A stretch of 64,000 bases of DNA from assembly GCA_022702705.1 (NCBI GenBank), contig CM040425.1:1860001-1924000 (forward strand). The letters are read 5' to 3'. The translations under genes were made by a program, and so were the position numbers. Below, piece after piece: positions 1 to 11,599 of this stretch (position 1 is its first letter; every line of letters starts with the position of its first letter). Below the pieces are notes generated by a model. It ran no database searches. It was not told the origin of the DNA and saw only the letters and a list, made by a program, of their open reading frames with translations. Origin of the DNA: Papilionanthe hookeriana x Papilionanthe teres. Taxonomy: Eukaryota > Streptophyta > Magnoliopsida > Asparagales > Orchidaceae.

Positions 1-1060
1 TAGTACTAGTGGATGTAGCATGTTTGGCCAACCAGTTAGCTGGTTGGTTACCTTCTCTAAATATATGAGTCCATTTTAAAGTGAAGGTGTTGGAGATGGA
101 GAACTTTTCTGAATAGGTATACCAACTGCCAGGGAGGGGAGGAGAGACCTTTTGAAATGTTGACCAATGGCTTTGAATCAGATTCAATCCAGACAAAATG
201 GTATTTAAGTGCTTTAGCAGTAATCAATGCCCAATAAGCAGCTTGCATCTCAGAATCCAGAGCTGAAACTGAAACAATGGGTATATTGAAGCACCACAAT
301 AATTGACCCAGAGAATTCCTACACACAGCTCCAATACCAGCAGATGAAGGGGTGTAGCTACCATCAATATTGATTTTTATCCATGGTAAGGAAGGAGGGG
401 AGCATTTCAGCAAAGCAGGTTTGCTTTTAGATGGGACTTCTAACAGTGAATGCTTACTCATGAAGCTACAACAGTTAGCCACAATTTGATTGATAAAACA
501 AAGTTTGCTATCAAACTTGGCCCGATTTCTTGCCATCCATATGAACCAAAAGATAACCATAGGAGCATGATACCATTTTTCATTTTTCCAGTCCTCCCAA
601 AGCAAGCCTCCACGTAAAACCCAATTATATTTGAGGTGAGATAAATTGAGATGTATTAGTACAACCTTCCATACCTGATTAGTAACTTCACAGCTTAAGA
701 AAAGGTGAGAGACAGATTCTTCATGAGATTGGCATAACCAGCATCTTGAGGCAGTTCTTAAACCTTTTAGCTTCAGAATGTCATCTAATGGGAGGTATTT
801 ATGAAACAGTCGCCAGCAAAATAAGACATTGATGGAGATAACAGCCTTGTCCGCATTTTCTCCCCCAACTAGTGTCGTGCCGTTGATCGAAGGAGCTATA
901 GATCATCTTGTTTAAGGATTGATTGGTAGATTGATTCAAAACAATCCTATCCGGCTTAGTTGAATCAATTGGTATAAGAAGTATCTCGTCGCACACTCTC
1001 CTCATCCAAGACTTCTCTAAGTAAGTTGGTATTCCATTGGTCTTCAATCCGAAATCTGAT
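1..1060 (-). pseudogene. LINE-A ORF2 C-terminus: zf-RVT and RNase H
   Basis: From about 1050 down to 600 the translation has the zf-RVT pattern (CWRLFHK, then Cys-x2-Cys and His-x3-5-Cys), the zinc-binding region that follows plant LINE reverse transcriptases. From 605 to 57 there is an open frame of 182 residues with an RNase H fold of the RVT_3 type. Acidic residues stand in INIDGSY, SEMQAAYWAL and WIESDSKPL, giving the D-E-D set. Known role: removal of the RNA strand during target-primed reverse transcription. The segment is not one open frame; a frame change lies near 600-800. Confidence 0.82.
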
Positions 1061-2530
1061 ATTGTTAGTTGTGTGTTAAATGCAGCAGGGAAGGTTAATG
1101 GGTTATCAATAGACCAGTTATCATAGTAGAAATTAATTTTCCCCTTGCCAACTTCCCATCAAAAAAACTGGTTAGCAATGTCTCTAATTTTCAGCAAATG
1201 TTTCCAATGTTTGGAATCCCCCATTTTGGGCAAAACAGCATTTGGATGGGACTTCCAACAGTACTTGTTCTTTAAGTAAGTAGCCCACATAGTATCTTGT
1301 TTTCTAAACTTAATCCACTGTTTACAGTAAAATAGTTGGCTCATTTGTTGGAAGCATTTGAAACCCAAACCTCCAGCCTTGATAGGTTTGCAAACTTTAT
1401 TCCACACAGTCCAGTGGGGTTGCTTTGATTGACCCTCCCATAGAAATTTGTTGAAAAGTGTTTCAATCATTTTCTGGGTGCTTCTCTTCATCCTTACAAT
1501 TTGCAAATTGTAGAGAGGGAAAGTTGCAAAATACTCTTCAGCAAGGTTAACCTACCTCCATTAGACAAGAATGTATTAGTCCAACAATTTAATGTTGAAG
1601 TAATTTTCTGGACAACCTCATCATATTGGGACTGCTTTCTCCTTCCTTTCATTAACTGCAGAGAAGCCAATTACCTCCTTCAGCCACTGTAGATATTTAA
1701 AGCCTTTACCAGCTAAGAATTGACACTTCTTGTGATTAAGTTCCAGCCCAGCTACCATGGCTAAATGATTAGTTAATTGCAAGGTTTTCCTGATAGCCTG
1801 TTTACACCCATTGGTGAAGATGATTATATCATCGACATAGGCCAAATGACTCGATGCATTGAGATGATCCATGTTTAAAGTTGAGATAAGGGTAGTGAAG
1901 ATGTGCAAGCATTTATAATTTTGGAAAAATAGTCAAATGCTAAAATAAATATAGTAGGGGAAAGTGGATCCCCTTGCTTTAGTCCCCTACCTCGTCGAAA
2001 AATCCACAACTGCTACCATTGACAAGAATGCTATAATAAGCATTAGATAGCTATCTCCGTATTAAATGGCAGAAAGAAGAATTGAAGCCTCGAGCTTTAA
2101 GTACCATATCAATAAAGTGCCAGCTAATAGTATCATAAGCTTTTTTGAGATCCAGTTTTAAGATTAAATTCTATCCCCTACACCTTTTATCAAGATCTAG
2201 TAACATCTCCTGTGCAAGCAAGCAATTGTCAACAATAGATCTACATTGTACAAATGCAGATTGGTTAGTGGCTGATTAAATGATTAAGATGTGGTTGTAA
2301 TCTTCCAACAATTATCTTGCCTGATTAGTTTAGAGAGTGTGGAGGTTAGGCCGATAGGTCCGAAATCAGCCTACTGGTTTTATGATTATCCTTGGGGATC
2401 GTAGCAATACTAGCAAGCAAGCAAAGTATTTAGGTAAATCAGTCCCTAAGAAGAAAGATCGAACAGCCTTAATGATGTCATCGCCCACAATGTCTCATGC
2501 TTTGAGGTAAAAATTTGAAGTGAAGCCATC
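1060..2530 (-). pseudogene. LINE-A ORF2 reverse transcriptase, broken
   Basis: The part at 1159-1506 matches the region after the RT palm (KFLWEGQ, WNKVCKP, KAGGLGFK, KQWIKFR). The part at 1621-1908 contains the catalytic box as AYVDDIIIF near 1830-1842, so both catalytic aspartates are kept. Upstream, 1909-2530 still resembles RT fingers and palm but has several stops and frame changes, so no continuous RT can be read. Homologous blocks in LINE-B at 6900-8345 line up along the whole length. Confidence 0.82.
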
Positions 2531-2533
2531 AGA

Positions 2534-3875
2534 CTACACTGTCCTATTCCCATCAATATTCTTTAAGGCATTCCGAATTTCCTTGGCATCAGCAATAAAA
2601 GTCAGATTAAGCTGATTGACATAGTTATAGTTTTCAGAAAAAACTTCTTCAAACAGAAACTGGGAAGGGATGGGTTGTGAAGCAAACAGTTGCTGAAAGT
2701 GCTGAAGAGCACTATTTGAAATATGTGTAGGGTCTGTAACCCAATTTCCTGTTGAATCCTTTATTCTGAGAATGGCATTTATTTTCCTTCTGTGTTTGAT
2801 CATAGCATGGAAATACTTGGTGTTTCTATCCCCAAAAAGATACCTAGTAGTAGCAGCTTTTTGTTGCAGAAAATTTTCTTCCCTATCTAAAGCTTGTGCA
2901 AGTTGAGAATGAGCAATCAACAAATCCTGCTCCCGAGTCTCTCCTAAATCCCGTTGAGCTTCCAAGAATTGGACTTTGGTTTCAGCATCCCCGACTTATT
3001 GGAACACATTACCAAATGTGTGTTTATTCCAAAGCATTCGAAATGAACTGCCAGATTCTTATGAAGTCTCCAAAGTCTGGTAAGTGGATTACTGGTATGA
3101 CAATCTGGGACCTTCCATGAGCTTTTGACTTCTTCAAGAAAATTGGGATGATCACACCAAATATTTAGGAATCTGAAGGGGGAGTGTCCTTTGTAAGGGC
3201 TGAAAGAGATCTGAATCAATAGTGGGGAATGATCAGAAGTTGATCTATGCAGATGAAGTATTTGAGTGATAGGAAAAATATTCAACCAGGAATCATTTGC
3301 TAGAACTCTATCCAAACCTCTCCATAAGTTTGCCTCTCTCGCCAAGTGAAGGGGGATCCAATGAATCCCATATCAAAAAGTCCAAAGAGTGGTTATGTTG
3401 TGAGAGAACCGCATCATAGATTGGAGATCCGGGGTCTCGCCTCCCTTTTTTTCACTAGGGTCTCTAATACAATTAAAGTCACCACCCACTATCCAAGCTA
3501 GAGGGATTGGAAGCACCGATGCCGCAAATTTCAGCTCAAAGATGTGATCTCGTCGATGGAAGTACAACTAAGCATATACAAAAGTGGCACAACCATGGAA
3601 TTGATCCAGCTCCAAATTGAATGTGTAACAATTGATAATTATCAATAAGAGTAGCGCATTGCAATTCTTTTCTAGTAAATACCCAAATCTTATTATTGCA
3701 GTTTGACTGAAAGTGAAAACCAGGTAATCTTTTTGTAATTTTTAAAATATTAGTGTGAACCAATGGTTCTAAAAGAGCAAAGATCCAAAGTTTATAACCT
3801 GTTCAAATGTAGCAGCCTGTTGAGGGTGCCAGGACCTGCAACACCCCTAACATTCTAGCAAACAAGATTAATCAT
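2534..3875 (-). pseudogene. LINE-A ORF2 N-terminus: AP-type endonuclease and linker
   Basis: The ORF2 start is ATG at 3873-3875. It is placed there because the same ATGATTAA overlap with the ORF1 stop is seen in LINE-B and LINE-D. The first residues read MINL, and the fifth block, normally CWNVRG, has Trp changed to stop. GDFNCI (3373-3567) and SDHSPLLI with LDRVLAN (2944-3345) are the endonuclease active-site blocks. The linker 2534-2965 has the plant-LINE signature GDRNTKYFH. The endonuclease would nick target DNA to prime reverse transcription. Three frame changes break it. Confidence 0.82.
3868..3875 (-). promoter_or_regulatory. ORF1 stop / ORF2 start overlap, LINE-A
   Basis: On the minus strand the bases are ATGATTAA. 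ORF1 reads CAT GAT TAA and ORF2 reads ATG ATT AA. The same 8-nt overlap is kept in the other three LINEs, which points to coupled or reinitiated translation of ORF2. Confidence 0.7.
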
Positions 3876-5247
3876 GATGGAGTACCTTACCAGCCCTAGT
3901 AAGCCTAGGGGGAGTGGCTGAAGAATGATCCATACCAATGATGTTATCTTGTGATAAATTTTGTAGTTCCATAAGATCTTTCCTCCTTCTCCTACTCTTT
4001 TGTTAAGACCATGCTCCTTCAGCTTCAGTATTTAATCCAGTAAGTACAAGTTGGGCTGACTCTCCTTTTATAGGTTCTGAGGGGGGAATGAAGATAAGAC
4101 TCGTTGTAGGCTCGTGGGAGTAATAAAGGTACCACCTGCAACCGAACTATCGTGTAGTGCCTCTACCAAAGTAGGATGGAGTTCTTCAGCATTAAGTTGG
4201 AATGAAGGACTTATATCAGAGGGGTCTCTAATTTCAATAACTTGATCAGCATATTTCCCAGCAGCTGACAGGTCAAAACCACTTACAGCCCCAACCTTCC
4301 TAGGTTCAGGCAAAGGACTAGCATCTGTAGGTTCAACCTGAACAGGATTTAAGGAAAGAACTGAAGTGTTATGATTGTGCTCTACCTGAGTAGTGGAAGT
4401 GTTCTCCATCTTTTTTGTGCCTTTCTTCTCCACATTATAAGGTCCGAGTTCGTGGTGAAGTTCAAGCATTGCTCCATTGTATGACCAAATAGATGACAGT
4501 GTTTGCAATATAAAGGTTGATATTCCATTACAATGGGTTGCCAGTACCCATTGCTAGCTGTACCAAGCCAAACCCCATCAATGTATGGTTGAGTTATATC
4601 CCTTTTCACTAAAAATCTTGCATTGGAAATTCTTGTAACATTTGCTGATGGTATATTAAGTTTTAATGGTCTGCCCATTGAATCAGCAATGTCATAGATG
4701 ATCCTATGATTATTGAATGGAAGTTTCAGGTTAGGTAAGCTAAACCAAACAGGAACAATTGGAGGTTCTTTTGTTGGATCAAAATCTAATGTCCATTTCA
4801 GCAGTTTCATAGGCTTCCCATCTATCATGATGACCTTTTTAGAGAAAATCTGAGCATAATCCTCCTCCTATGCTAGCTGTAACATGATATGGCGACTGTC
4901 AAAAACCCCAATCTTCCAGCTGCCCACCGCTTAAAGTCATCAACAGCCTTTCCTAAGTATATCCAGCTTGGGATGTCCAAACGGAAACTTTCCCACCGAT
5001 GTGAATCGATATGGTTCGGATAACTTTGCCATCTCCTCCTCGCAAAAATAAGAGCAAGCTTTCCTGCCTTCTTTGTACATTTCCGAATGAATTCACACTC
5101 TGCCTTACCCTCCATAGCATCATGAAAAAGCTGGGGAAACACTAACTTGTCTCCAATGGTGGTGCCTCCTTCTTTTCTCACAATCACTTCAGCAAACGTG
5201 CCCCTTCCAACAAAAATAGGATCAGCACTAGTGAGTGTTGTAGCCAT
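3868..5247 (-). pseudogene. LINE-A ORF1, DUF4283-like RNA-binding protein with zinc knuckle
   Basis: The start is ATG at 5245-5247, chosen because all four copies begin MA and continue into a conserved N-terminus (here SADPIFVGRGTFAEV). The DUF4283-like core runs through 4382-5250. It ends in a CCHC knuckle CKHCHLFGHTMEQC near 4480-4530, which fits nucleic-acid binding by the LINE RNP. The C-terminal third (3868-4500) is low in conservation until PRLTRAGK and HHD before the TAA. That stop overlaps the ORF2 start by 8 nt. The frame shifts at least twice (near 4870 and near 4400). Confidence 0.82.
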
Positions 5248-5430
5248 CACCAATGTAACAGTAACTCACAAGAAAATTAAAATAAAAAAGAGTCCGGGAA
5301 GGGAGAAAACAAAGTTCCCCTCCAAAACCAGAAAAATAATACAAAGGGGATGCCTTCTTCTTGCTCCCAGCTAACTTCCTCCTCTCTGGAAAAGCAGCAC
5401 TGCCACCACCTCTGTTAATCAGCTCCATTG

Positions 5431-5445
5431 AAACCCTAGCAGAGC
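5431..5445 (-). promoter_or_regulatory. LINE 5' terminal motif with telobox (LINE-A)
   Basis: GCTCTGCTAGGGTTT on the minus strand, about 26 bp inside the 5' end. It contains TAGGGTTT, the complement of the plant telobox AAACCCTA. All four LINEs carry the identical 15 bases in the same place while flanking bases differ. Confidence 0.7.
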
Positions 5446-5470
5446 TCCTACAGCCGCCACCTCCATTTTT

Positions 5471-5588
<118 letters not shown>

Positions 5589-5704
5589 CAAAAAGCAAAA
5601 AAATTCATTCAATCCAAAATTACATACATCCGATATATGGAATATCACCAAGTCCCCAAAAAGTAAATTCCTTAATCGCTCAAAAGGAGTAGTAGAAAAA
5701 GCTA

Positions 5705-6600
5705 TAGTTTGGGAAGTATTAGCATGTTTTGCCAACCAGCTAGGCTGGTTGATTGCCCTCTCGTAGATATGTGTCCATTTAAGATTGAGGGAGCCAAAAG
5801 TGGAGATCAAAGTTCCGTGAAGATAAACCAAATTCCAGGGAGGGGGAGATAAACCTTGCAGGATGTTAACTAGCTGTTGTGAGTCAGATTCAATCCATAC
5901 AAATTAATAATTTAAAGCCTTGGCAGTAAGCAAAGCCCAATGTGCAGCTTGCAGCTCTGATTCAATGGCTGATGTGGAGATAGTAGGTGCATGAAAGAAC
6001 CATAAAGTCCGTCCCAATGAATTTCGCAAATAGCTCCAACTCCGCAGCGAAGGTGTATAACTGCCATCAATATTAATTTTAACCCATGGTGGAGGGGGAA
6101 GAGACCATTTCAGCAAAACAGGCTTTTTCCTTGGAGATGAGTCCACAGATGAGTGTTTGCATAGGAAACCGCAAAGCAATTTGCCACAATCCGATGAATG
6201 GTACAGGTTTTGTCTTCATATTTAGCAAAATTTCTTGCCATCCATACAAACCAGACAGATTACTAAGGGTATATGGAACCATGTTTCCTTCTTCCACTAT
6301 CCCAGCGAAGCCCCCAAATGAGACCAATTATAGTTGAGATGCTTCAACTTGAAATGCCGTAATACTATATTCCAAACCCGTTTAGTGACAAAACACCGGA
6401 AAAAAAGATGAGAAATGGATTCCTCTTGGCAGATGACATAACCAAGCATCCGGATGCGTATCTTAAGCCTTTAAGTTTCGTAAATCATCCACTCGCGAGA
6501 TAATTATGGAACGAGTCTCCACAGAAGAAAGACATTGAGGGAGATAAGAGCCTATTCCGCATTTTGTCTCCCCAAGTAGTGTCGAGCCAAGAACATATTG
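5705..6600 (-). pseudogene. LINE-B ORF2 C-terminus: zf-RVT and RNase H
   Basis: 5904-6179 encodes the RNase H core with INIDGSYTP and SAIESELQAAHWAL, giving the first Asp and the Glu. The third acidic block lies near 5885 after a frame change. 6180-6600 holds the zf-RVT region in broken frames. The end of the domain near 5705-5760 (AKHANTSQ, the LINE C-terminus) aligns with positions 1-60 of the window in LINE-A. Role as in LINE-A. Confidence 0.75.
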
Positions 6601-8345
6601 TGTTATGTATCATGCTATTTAATGATTTCTGATTCGACTTTTTCAGTAGAAGTCTATCAGGTTTATCAGATTTAATTGGGATTTGTAGAATTTGTTGAAC
6701 ACTGTCCTCAGCCAAAATCTCCCTTAGCATGTTGACATTCCATTGATCCTCCACCCAAAAATCAGAAACAGTGAGTTGGTGATTAATCTCAGCAGTGTAC
6801 TTTAAAGTTCCTTCTCCAAGCCAGTTATCATGGTAGAAATTAACAGTCCCCTTGCCAACCTCCCAACAGAAAAATTGATTAGCCAATTCTCTAACTTTCA
6901 GCAGATATTTCCAATGCTTGGAATCCCCTTGCTTTGGCCTTACAGAGTTAGGATGTAACTTCCAGCAATACTTATCATTCAGAAATTTAGCCCACATTGT
7001 ATCTTGTCTTCTAAATTTGATCCACTGCTTGCAATAAAACAAATAGCTCATCTGTTGGAAGCTTTTCATACCTAACCCACCAGCTTTGAGTGGTTTGCAC
7101 ACTTTGTTCCATACTGCCCAATGGTACTGTTTTGTTTGACCTTCCCACAAGAATTTGTTAAACATAGTTTCAATCAATTTTTGAGTGCTCTTCTTCATTC
7201 TAACCATTTGCAAATGATAAAGGGGGAAAGTTGAGAGGATACTCTTCAGTAGAGCAACTCTACCACCATTTGATAGAAAAACAGTGGTCCAACAATTAAT
7301 AGCTGTTGTTATCTTTCTAACCACTTCATCATATTGGGACTGTTTCCTTCTACCTTTGGTAAGTCGTACCCCTAAATATCTTAGAGGGAGGTCTCGCAGT
7401 AGTAAATCCAAAGGAACTCTTTCATCCACTCGCCGAAAATTAAAACCTTTTCCAGCTAGAAATCGACATTTCTTTTGATTTAGTTCAAGGCCTCGCAACC
7501 ATAGCCAAATGATCCGTTAATTGTAAAGTCTTTCTTACAGCGAAGCTTGCCGCCATTAGTGAAAATGATAACATCATCAGCATAGGCCAAATGGCTGATG
7601 AGCTGAGAAGAGCCATGCTTATAATGGAGGTAAGGATAGTGATTATGTGCAGCATTCAAAAGTCTGGAAAAATAATCAAAAGCTAATATGAATATGGTAG
7701 GAGAGAGTGGGTCTCCTTGCTTCAGACCCCTACCAGCTTTGAAGAATCCACAGCTGCTACCATTAACTAGAACACTATAGTAAGCATTAGAAAGCCATCT
7801 CTCGGATTAAAGCACGAAGGATGGGTGAAACCCTTGTGCCTTAAGCACAAGATCAATGAACTGCCACTCGAGAGTATCATAAGCTTTCTTAAGATCCAAC
7901 TTGAGAATTAAATTATGCCCTCTACATCTTTTGTCAAGGTCCAAGAATAATTCTCGAGCCAACAAACGAGTTATCGCTTATGGTTCTACCCTGCATAAAA
8001 GCAGATTGGTTAGAGCTAATCAAATGATTAAGGTGTGGCTGTAGTCTCCCCACAAGAATCTTGCTAATGATCTTAGAGAAGGTAGTAGTGAGACTTATAG
8101 GTCTGAAATCAGTCCAATGAGATTTTTGGTTCTCTTTAGGGATAAGTACAATACTTGCAGCAGCAAAAAATTTAGGAAGTTCGATCCCTAAGAAGAAGGA
8201 TTGTACGACTTGAACAAGATCAGCTCCCACAACTTCCCAAGCCTTAATATAGAATGTGGATGTGAAACCATCCGGGCCAAGCAATCTCCGTTACCATCAA
8301 TACTTTTTAGAGCCTCGCAATATTTCTTGTTCATCTGGTAGAAAG
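6485..8345 (-). pseudogene. LINE-B ORF2 reverse transcriptase
   Basis: The longest LINE open frame, 6485-7498 (337 residues), covers the region after the RT catalytic box: LRYLGVRLTKG, FLSNGGRVALLKSILS, KFLWEGQ, WNKVCKPLKAGGLG, then the connection into zf-RVT. The catalytic box reads AYADD near 7575. 7934-8284 carries the N-terminal palm: LGPDGFT, VLIPKE, DFRPISL, SNQSAFMQGR. Frameshifts at 7492-7497 and 7964-7970 each look like one extra base inside a CTG/CAG. Confidence 0.85.
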
Positions 8346-8346
8346 G

Positions 8347-9618
8347 TTAAGTTAAGTTGCCGCACATAGTCGTAGTTATCGAAAAAATATCAGCAACAAA
8401 GGAAGCGAGATGATATTGGAGAAGCGATAGAACAAATTCTGAAAATACCTGGACAGCACTTTGGGAAATCTTGGTTTGATCGGTGATCCAATTACCAAGC
8501 ATCATCCCCGATTTTAAGTATAGCATTGAGTTTCCTTCTATGTTTAATGATTGCATGGAAGTACATAGAATTCCTATCCCCATAGAGAAATTTATCAAAA
8601 GCAGCTTTTTGTTGGAGGAAAAGTTCCTCCCTTTCCAATGCTTGTAAGTATTGTGACTGGCGTACCATAAATCCCGTGCTCGGTTCCCTCCGTAATCATT
8701 AATAGCTTCCATTAACAAGTACTTTAGCTTCAGACATCTTGACCTTTTGGAAAACATCACCAAATTGCTCGTTTGTTCCACATTCTTAATTGATATGCTA
8801 CATTCTTATGCGTCTCCATAATTTCACAAGGGGGTTACAAATAAGATAATCGAGTAAAACCCGTGCTCTTTTCACCACAGCCTAGGAAATTGTTATGAGT
8901 ACACCATACATTTAGGAACCCGAACCGTGAACAACCCTTATAAGAACCGTAAGAGATCCGAATCAATAGTGGTGAGTGATCCGAGGTAGTTCTATGTAAA
9001 TGCCGTACACTGTGTGATTGGAAACATTTGCAGCCAAGCATCATTGGTTAATACTCTATCCAAGTCTCTCTAACGTTTACCTCTTTGCCATGTGAAAGGG
9101 GAACCAATGTATCCAATATCAAATAGCCCAGCTTGAGTAATATTTTGAGAAAATTGCAACATGGAGTTTAAATCAGGTGTTCTGCCCCCTTTCTTTTCAC
9201 TTGGTTCTTTAATGCAGTTAAAGTCCCCACTCACAATCCAATTGGAAGGGTTGTTGAGACTGATCTGGCACAATTCTGTCCAAAGCAATTCCCTATCCAA
9301 TTGATTACATCCAGCATAAATGAAAGTGGCACTACCTTGAAACTGATCCAAACCAAAATGTAAGTGCAAAAATTGATAATTATCAAATTTGATGGTACAG
9401 TTCAACTCCTTTCTGGTAAATACCCATATTTTGTTATTACAGTTAGAGTGGAAGTGAAATCCAGGAAATTTTTTAGTGACTTTAGATATATTGGTATGCA
9501 CCATTGGTTCAAGTAATGCTATAATCCAAAGTTTATGAGTCCTATTCAAGTGCAAAATTCTGTTAAGGGTGTTAGGACTAGAAATACCCCTAACGTTCCA
9601 ACAAAGTAGATTAATCAT
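8347..9618 (-). pseudogene. LINE-B ORF2 endonuclease and linker
   Basis: ORF2 starts at ATG 9616-9618 (MINLLCWNVRG). 9070-9618 is open for 182 residues and shows the metal-binding Asn (CWNVRG), Glu (LLEPMV) and GDFNCI of AP-type endonucleases. The remainder (SDHSPLLIRI at 8835-9044, then the GDRN linker region at 8347-8781) continues in other frames. This is the best preserved endonuclease N-terminus of the four LINEs. Confidence 0.82.
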
Positions 9619-10940
9619 GGTGGATAGCCTTACCAGCCCTAGTGATCCTAGGGGGGGTGACAGCTGAAGTATCCAAACCTATAATGTTTGATTTAGATAG
9701 ATCCTGTAGCTCCATAATGTCTTTTCTCCTTCTCCTACTCTTTTGTTGAGACCAAACCCCTTCGCTCGTTGTGGCAAGATTTTCAAGAACGATTAGAGTC
9801 GCAGCCCCGCAATGTGTTCGGTAGGGGAGATAAATGTGGCACCCGCTTCGAGCTTATAGGGACATCCGCAGTAGAGTCCGATTCCACCATGTCGGGGTTA
9901 TTATCGGGATTTCGAGTTCTATCGGGGGGTCGTTGTACCGTCCAATAGCAAAACGAACTCGTCCGCACAACTAGATCGGCTTGAAGTAGAGGAGGTTGCC
10001 CATCGCATTGGGAGCCATGACCTCAATGTGTTCGTAGTTCAATTCCCGGCCACCAGGGACGGAACCGATGGAATAACCGGAGGTAAAGTGTTGAGCTCCT
10101 TCTTCTTAGCAGAATTGTTCACATTATAAGGTCTTAATTCAGAGGTGTAGTTTAAAGCATTGTTCCATGGTATGTCCAAATAGGTGGCAGTGTTTGCAAT
10201 ACATTGGCTGATATTCCATAACAATGGGCTGCCAGTACCCATTATTGGCAGTCCCCAACCAAACCCCATCAATATAGGGTTGAGTGATATCCCTTTCTAC
10301 TAGAAATCTGGCATTAGAGATCCTTGTAGCATTAGCTGATGGGATGTCAAGCTTGAGTGGTCTCCCCATGGAATCAGCAATATCATAAATGATTCTATGA
10401 TTGTTGAAGGGGAGTTTTAAATTGGGAAGGCTGAACCAAACAGGAACAATAGGTGGTTCTTTAGTAGGATCAAAATCTAATGTCCACTTTAGTAACTTCA
10501 TTAGTTTCCCATCTATCATAATCACTTTTTTAGAGAAAATTTGGGCATAATCCTCCTCCAAAGCTAGCTGCAACATTATATGTCTGCAGTCAAAAACCCC
10601 TATTTTCCAGCTGCCCACCAGTTTAAAATCATCAATCGCTTTCCTTAAAACATCAAGCTTGGGATGTCCAAATTGGAACTTCCCAACCAATGTGAACCTG
10701 TATGGTTCGCACGGTTTTGAAGTTCCTCCTCGGTGAAGATTAGTGCCGCTTTTCCCGCCTTCCTTGTGCATTTCCCGATGAATTCGCACTCGGCTTTCCC
10801 CTCCATGGCATCATGAAACAATATTGTAGGAACACTAGTTTATCACCAAGGGTACTGCCACCTTCTTTCCTCAAAATGACTTCAGCAAAAGTGCCCCTTC
10901 CAATGAAGTGAGGATCAGCTCGAGTGAGGTCCTGGGCCAT
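9611..10940 (-). pseudogene. LINE-B ORF1, DUF4283-like with zinc knuckle
   Basis: Start ATG 10938-10940 (MAQDLTRADPHFIGRGTF). 10139-10789 is open for 216 residues across the DUF4283-like domain and ends with CKHCHLFGHTMEQC, an intact CCHC knuckle. The C-terminal variable region 9775-10080 is unusually rich in CG dinucleotides compared with LINE-A and cannot be read in one frame. The end is PRITRAGK and HHD-stop, overlapping the ORF2 ATG at 9611-9618. Confidence 0.82.
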
Positions 10941-11119
10941 TCCTCAATGTAACAGTAACTCAATAAAATTTGAACTAGAAAGAGCCCGGGAAAGGAGAAA
11001 ACACTCCCCCCAACCCAAACAAAGAAACAAAAAGAAAAAAGGAGACTTCCTGCTATCTTCCGACCACCTTCCACCACCTTGAACAGCACAGCCGCCAACT
11101 CTGTCCACTAGCTCCATTG

Positions 11120-11134
11120 AAACCCTAGCAGAGC
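11120..11134 (-). promoter_or_regulatory. LINE 5' terminal motif with telobox (LINE-B)
   Basis: GCTCTGCTAGGGTTT on the minus strand, about 26 bp from the element's 5' end. Identical to the other three copies. Confidence 0.7.
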
Positions 11135-11162
11135 AATTCCAGCCGCCACTCCCATGGTATAT

Positions 11163-11271
<109 letters not shown>

Positions 11272-11416
11272 AGGTTAAAAGAGCAACTCGGCTCCCTACA
11301 TGTTCATATCAAATAGGAATACAAAAGTGAGGGGAATAGGATCCCCACAATAATAAGGGTTCCTATTCCAAGATACCAAATCAAAATAACTAAACCAAAA
11401 TACAAGAGTGCTAATA

Positions 11417-11462
11417 TATATATATATATATGTGTGGGCAATTGCACCATATATATATATAT
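11417..11462. repeat. Interrupted TA microsatellite in LINE-C 3' region
   Basis: Two short TA runs flank a unique segment (TGTGTGGGCAATTGCACCAT). It could be the true 3' end of LINE-C followed by unrelated DNA, or a small insertion in its 3' UTR. Confidence 0.7.
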
Positions 11463-11599
11463 AAAGATAAAGAACTTCTTGGACACTAGATACATATATA
11501 CCCCAATCTTCAAGTGTTCCTCAGACAAACAAAAGAGATACTAGAGCGAGAAAGAGGTCGACCTACTCCATAACCCCGAAGTGAGGAGCCCGGAAAATA

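Larger units (their letters stand above)
1..5470 (-). mobile_element. LINE-A, L1-clade non-LTR retrotransposon, 3' end cut by window
   Basis: Reading on the minus strand, the order is 5'UTR, ORF1 (DUF4283-like plus zinc knuckle), then ORF2 with endonuclease, reverse transcriptase, zf-RVT and RNase H. This is the standard layout of plant L1 LINEs. The 5' end is complete: the motif GCTCTGCTAGGGTTT (minus strand, 5431-5445) lies about 26 bp from the (TA)n tract, as in the three sister copies. By alignment with LINE-B, roughly 115-120 bp of 3' end lie left of the window. Both ORFs carry stops and frameshifts, so this copy is dead unless some are sequence errors. It is closest to LINE-B and LINE-D. 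Confidence 0.92.

Noticed and set aside
6086..6337. Antisense frames over LINE ORFs (also 7284-7478, 15576-15962, 16589-17256, 19649-20405)
   Set aside because: They are shadows of the minus-strand LINE genes and show no protein motif.
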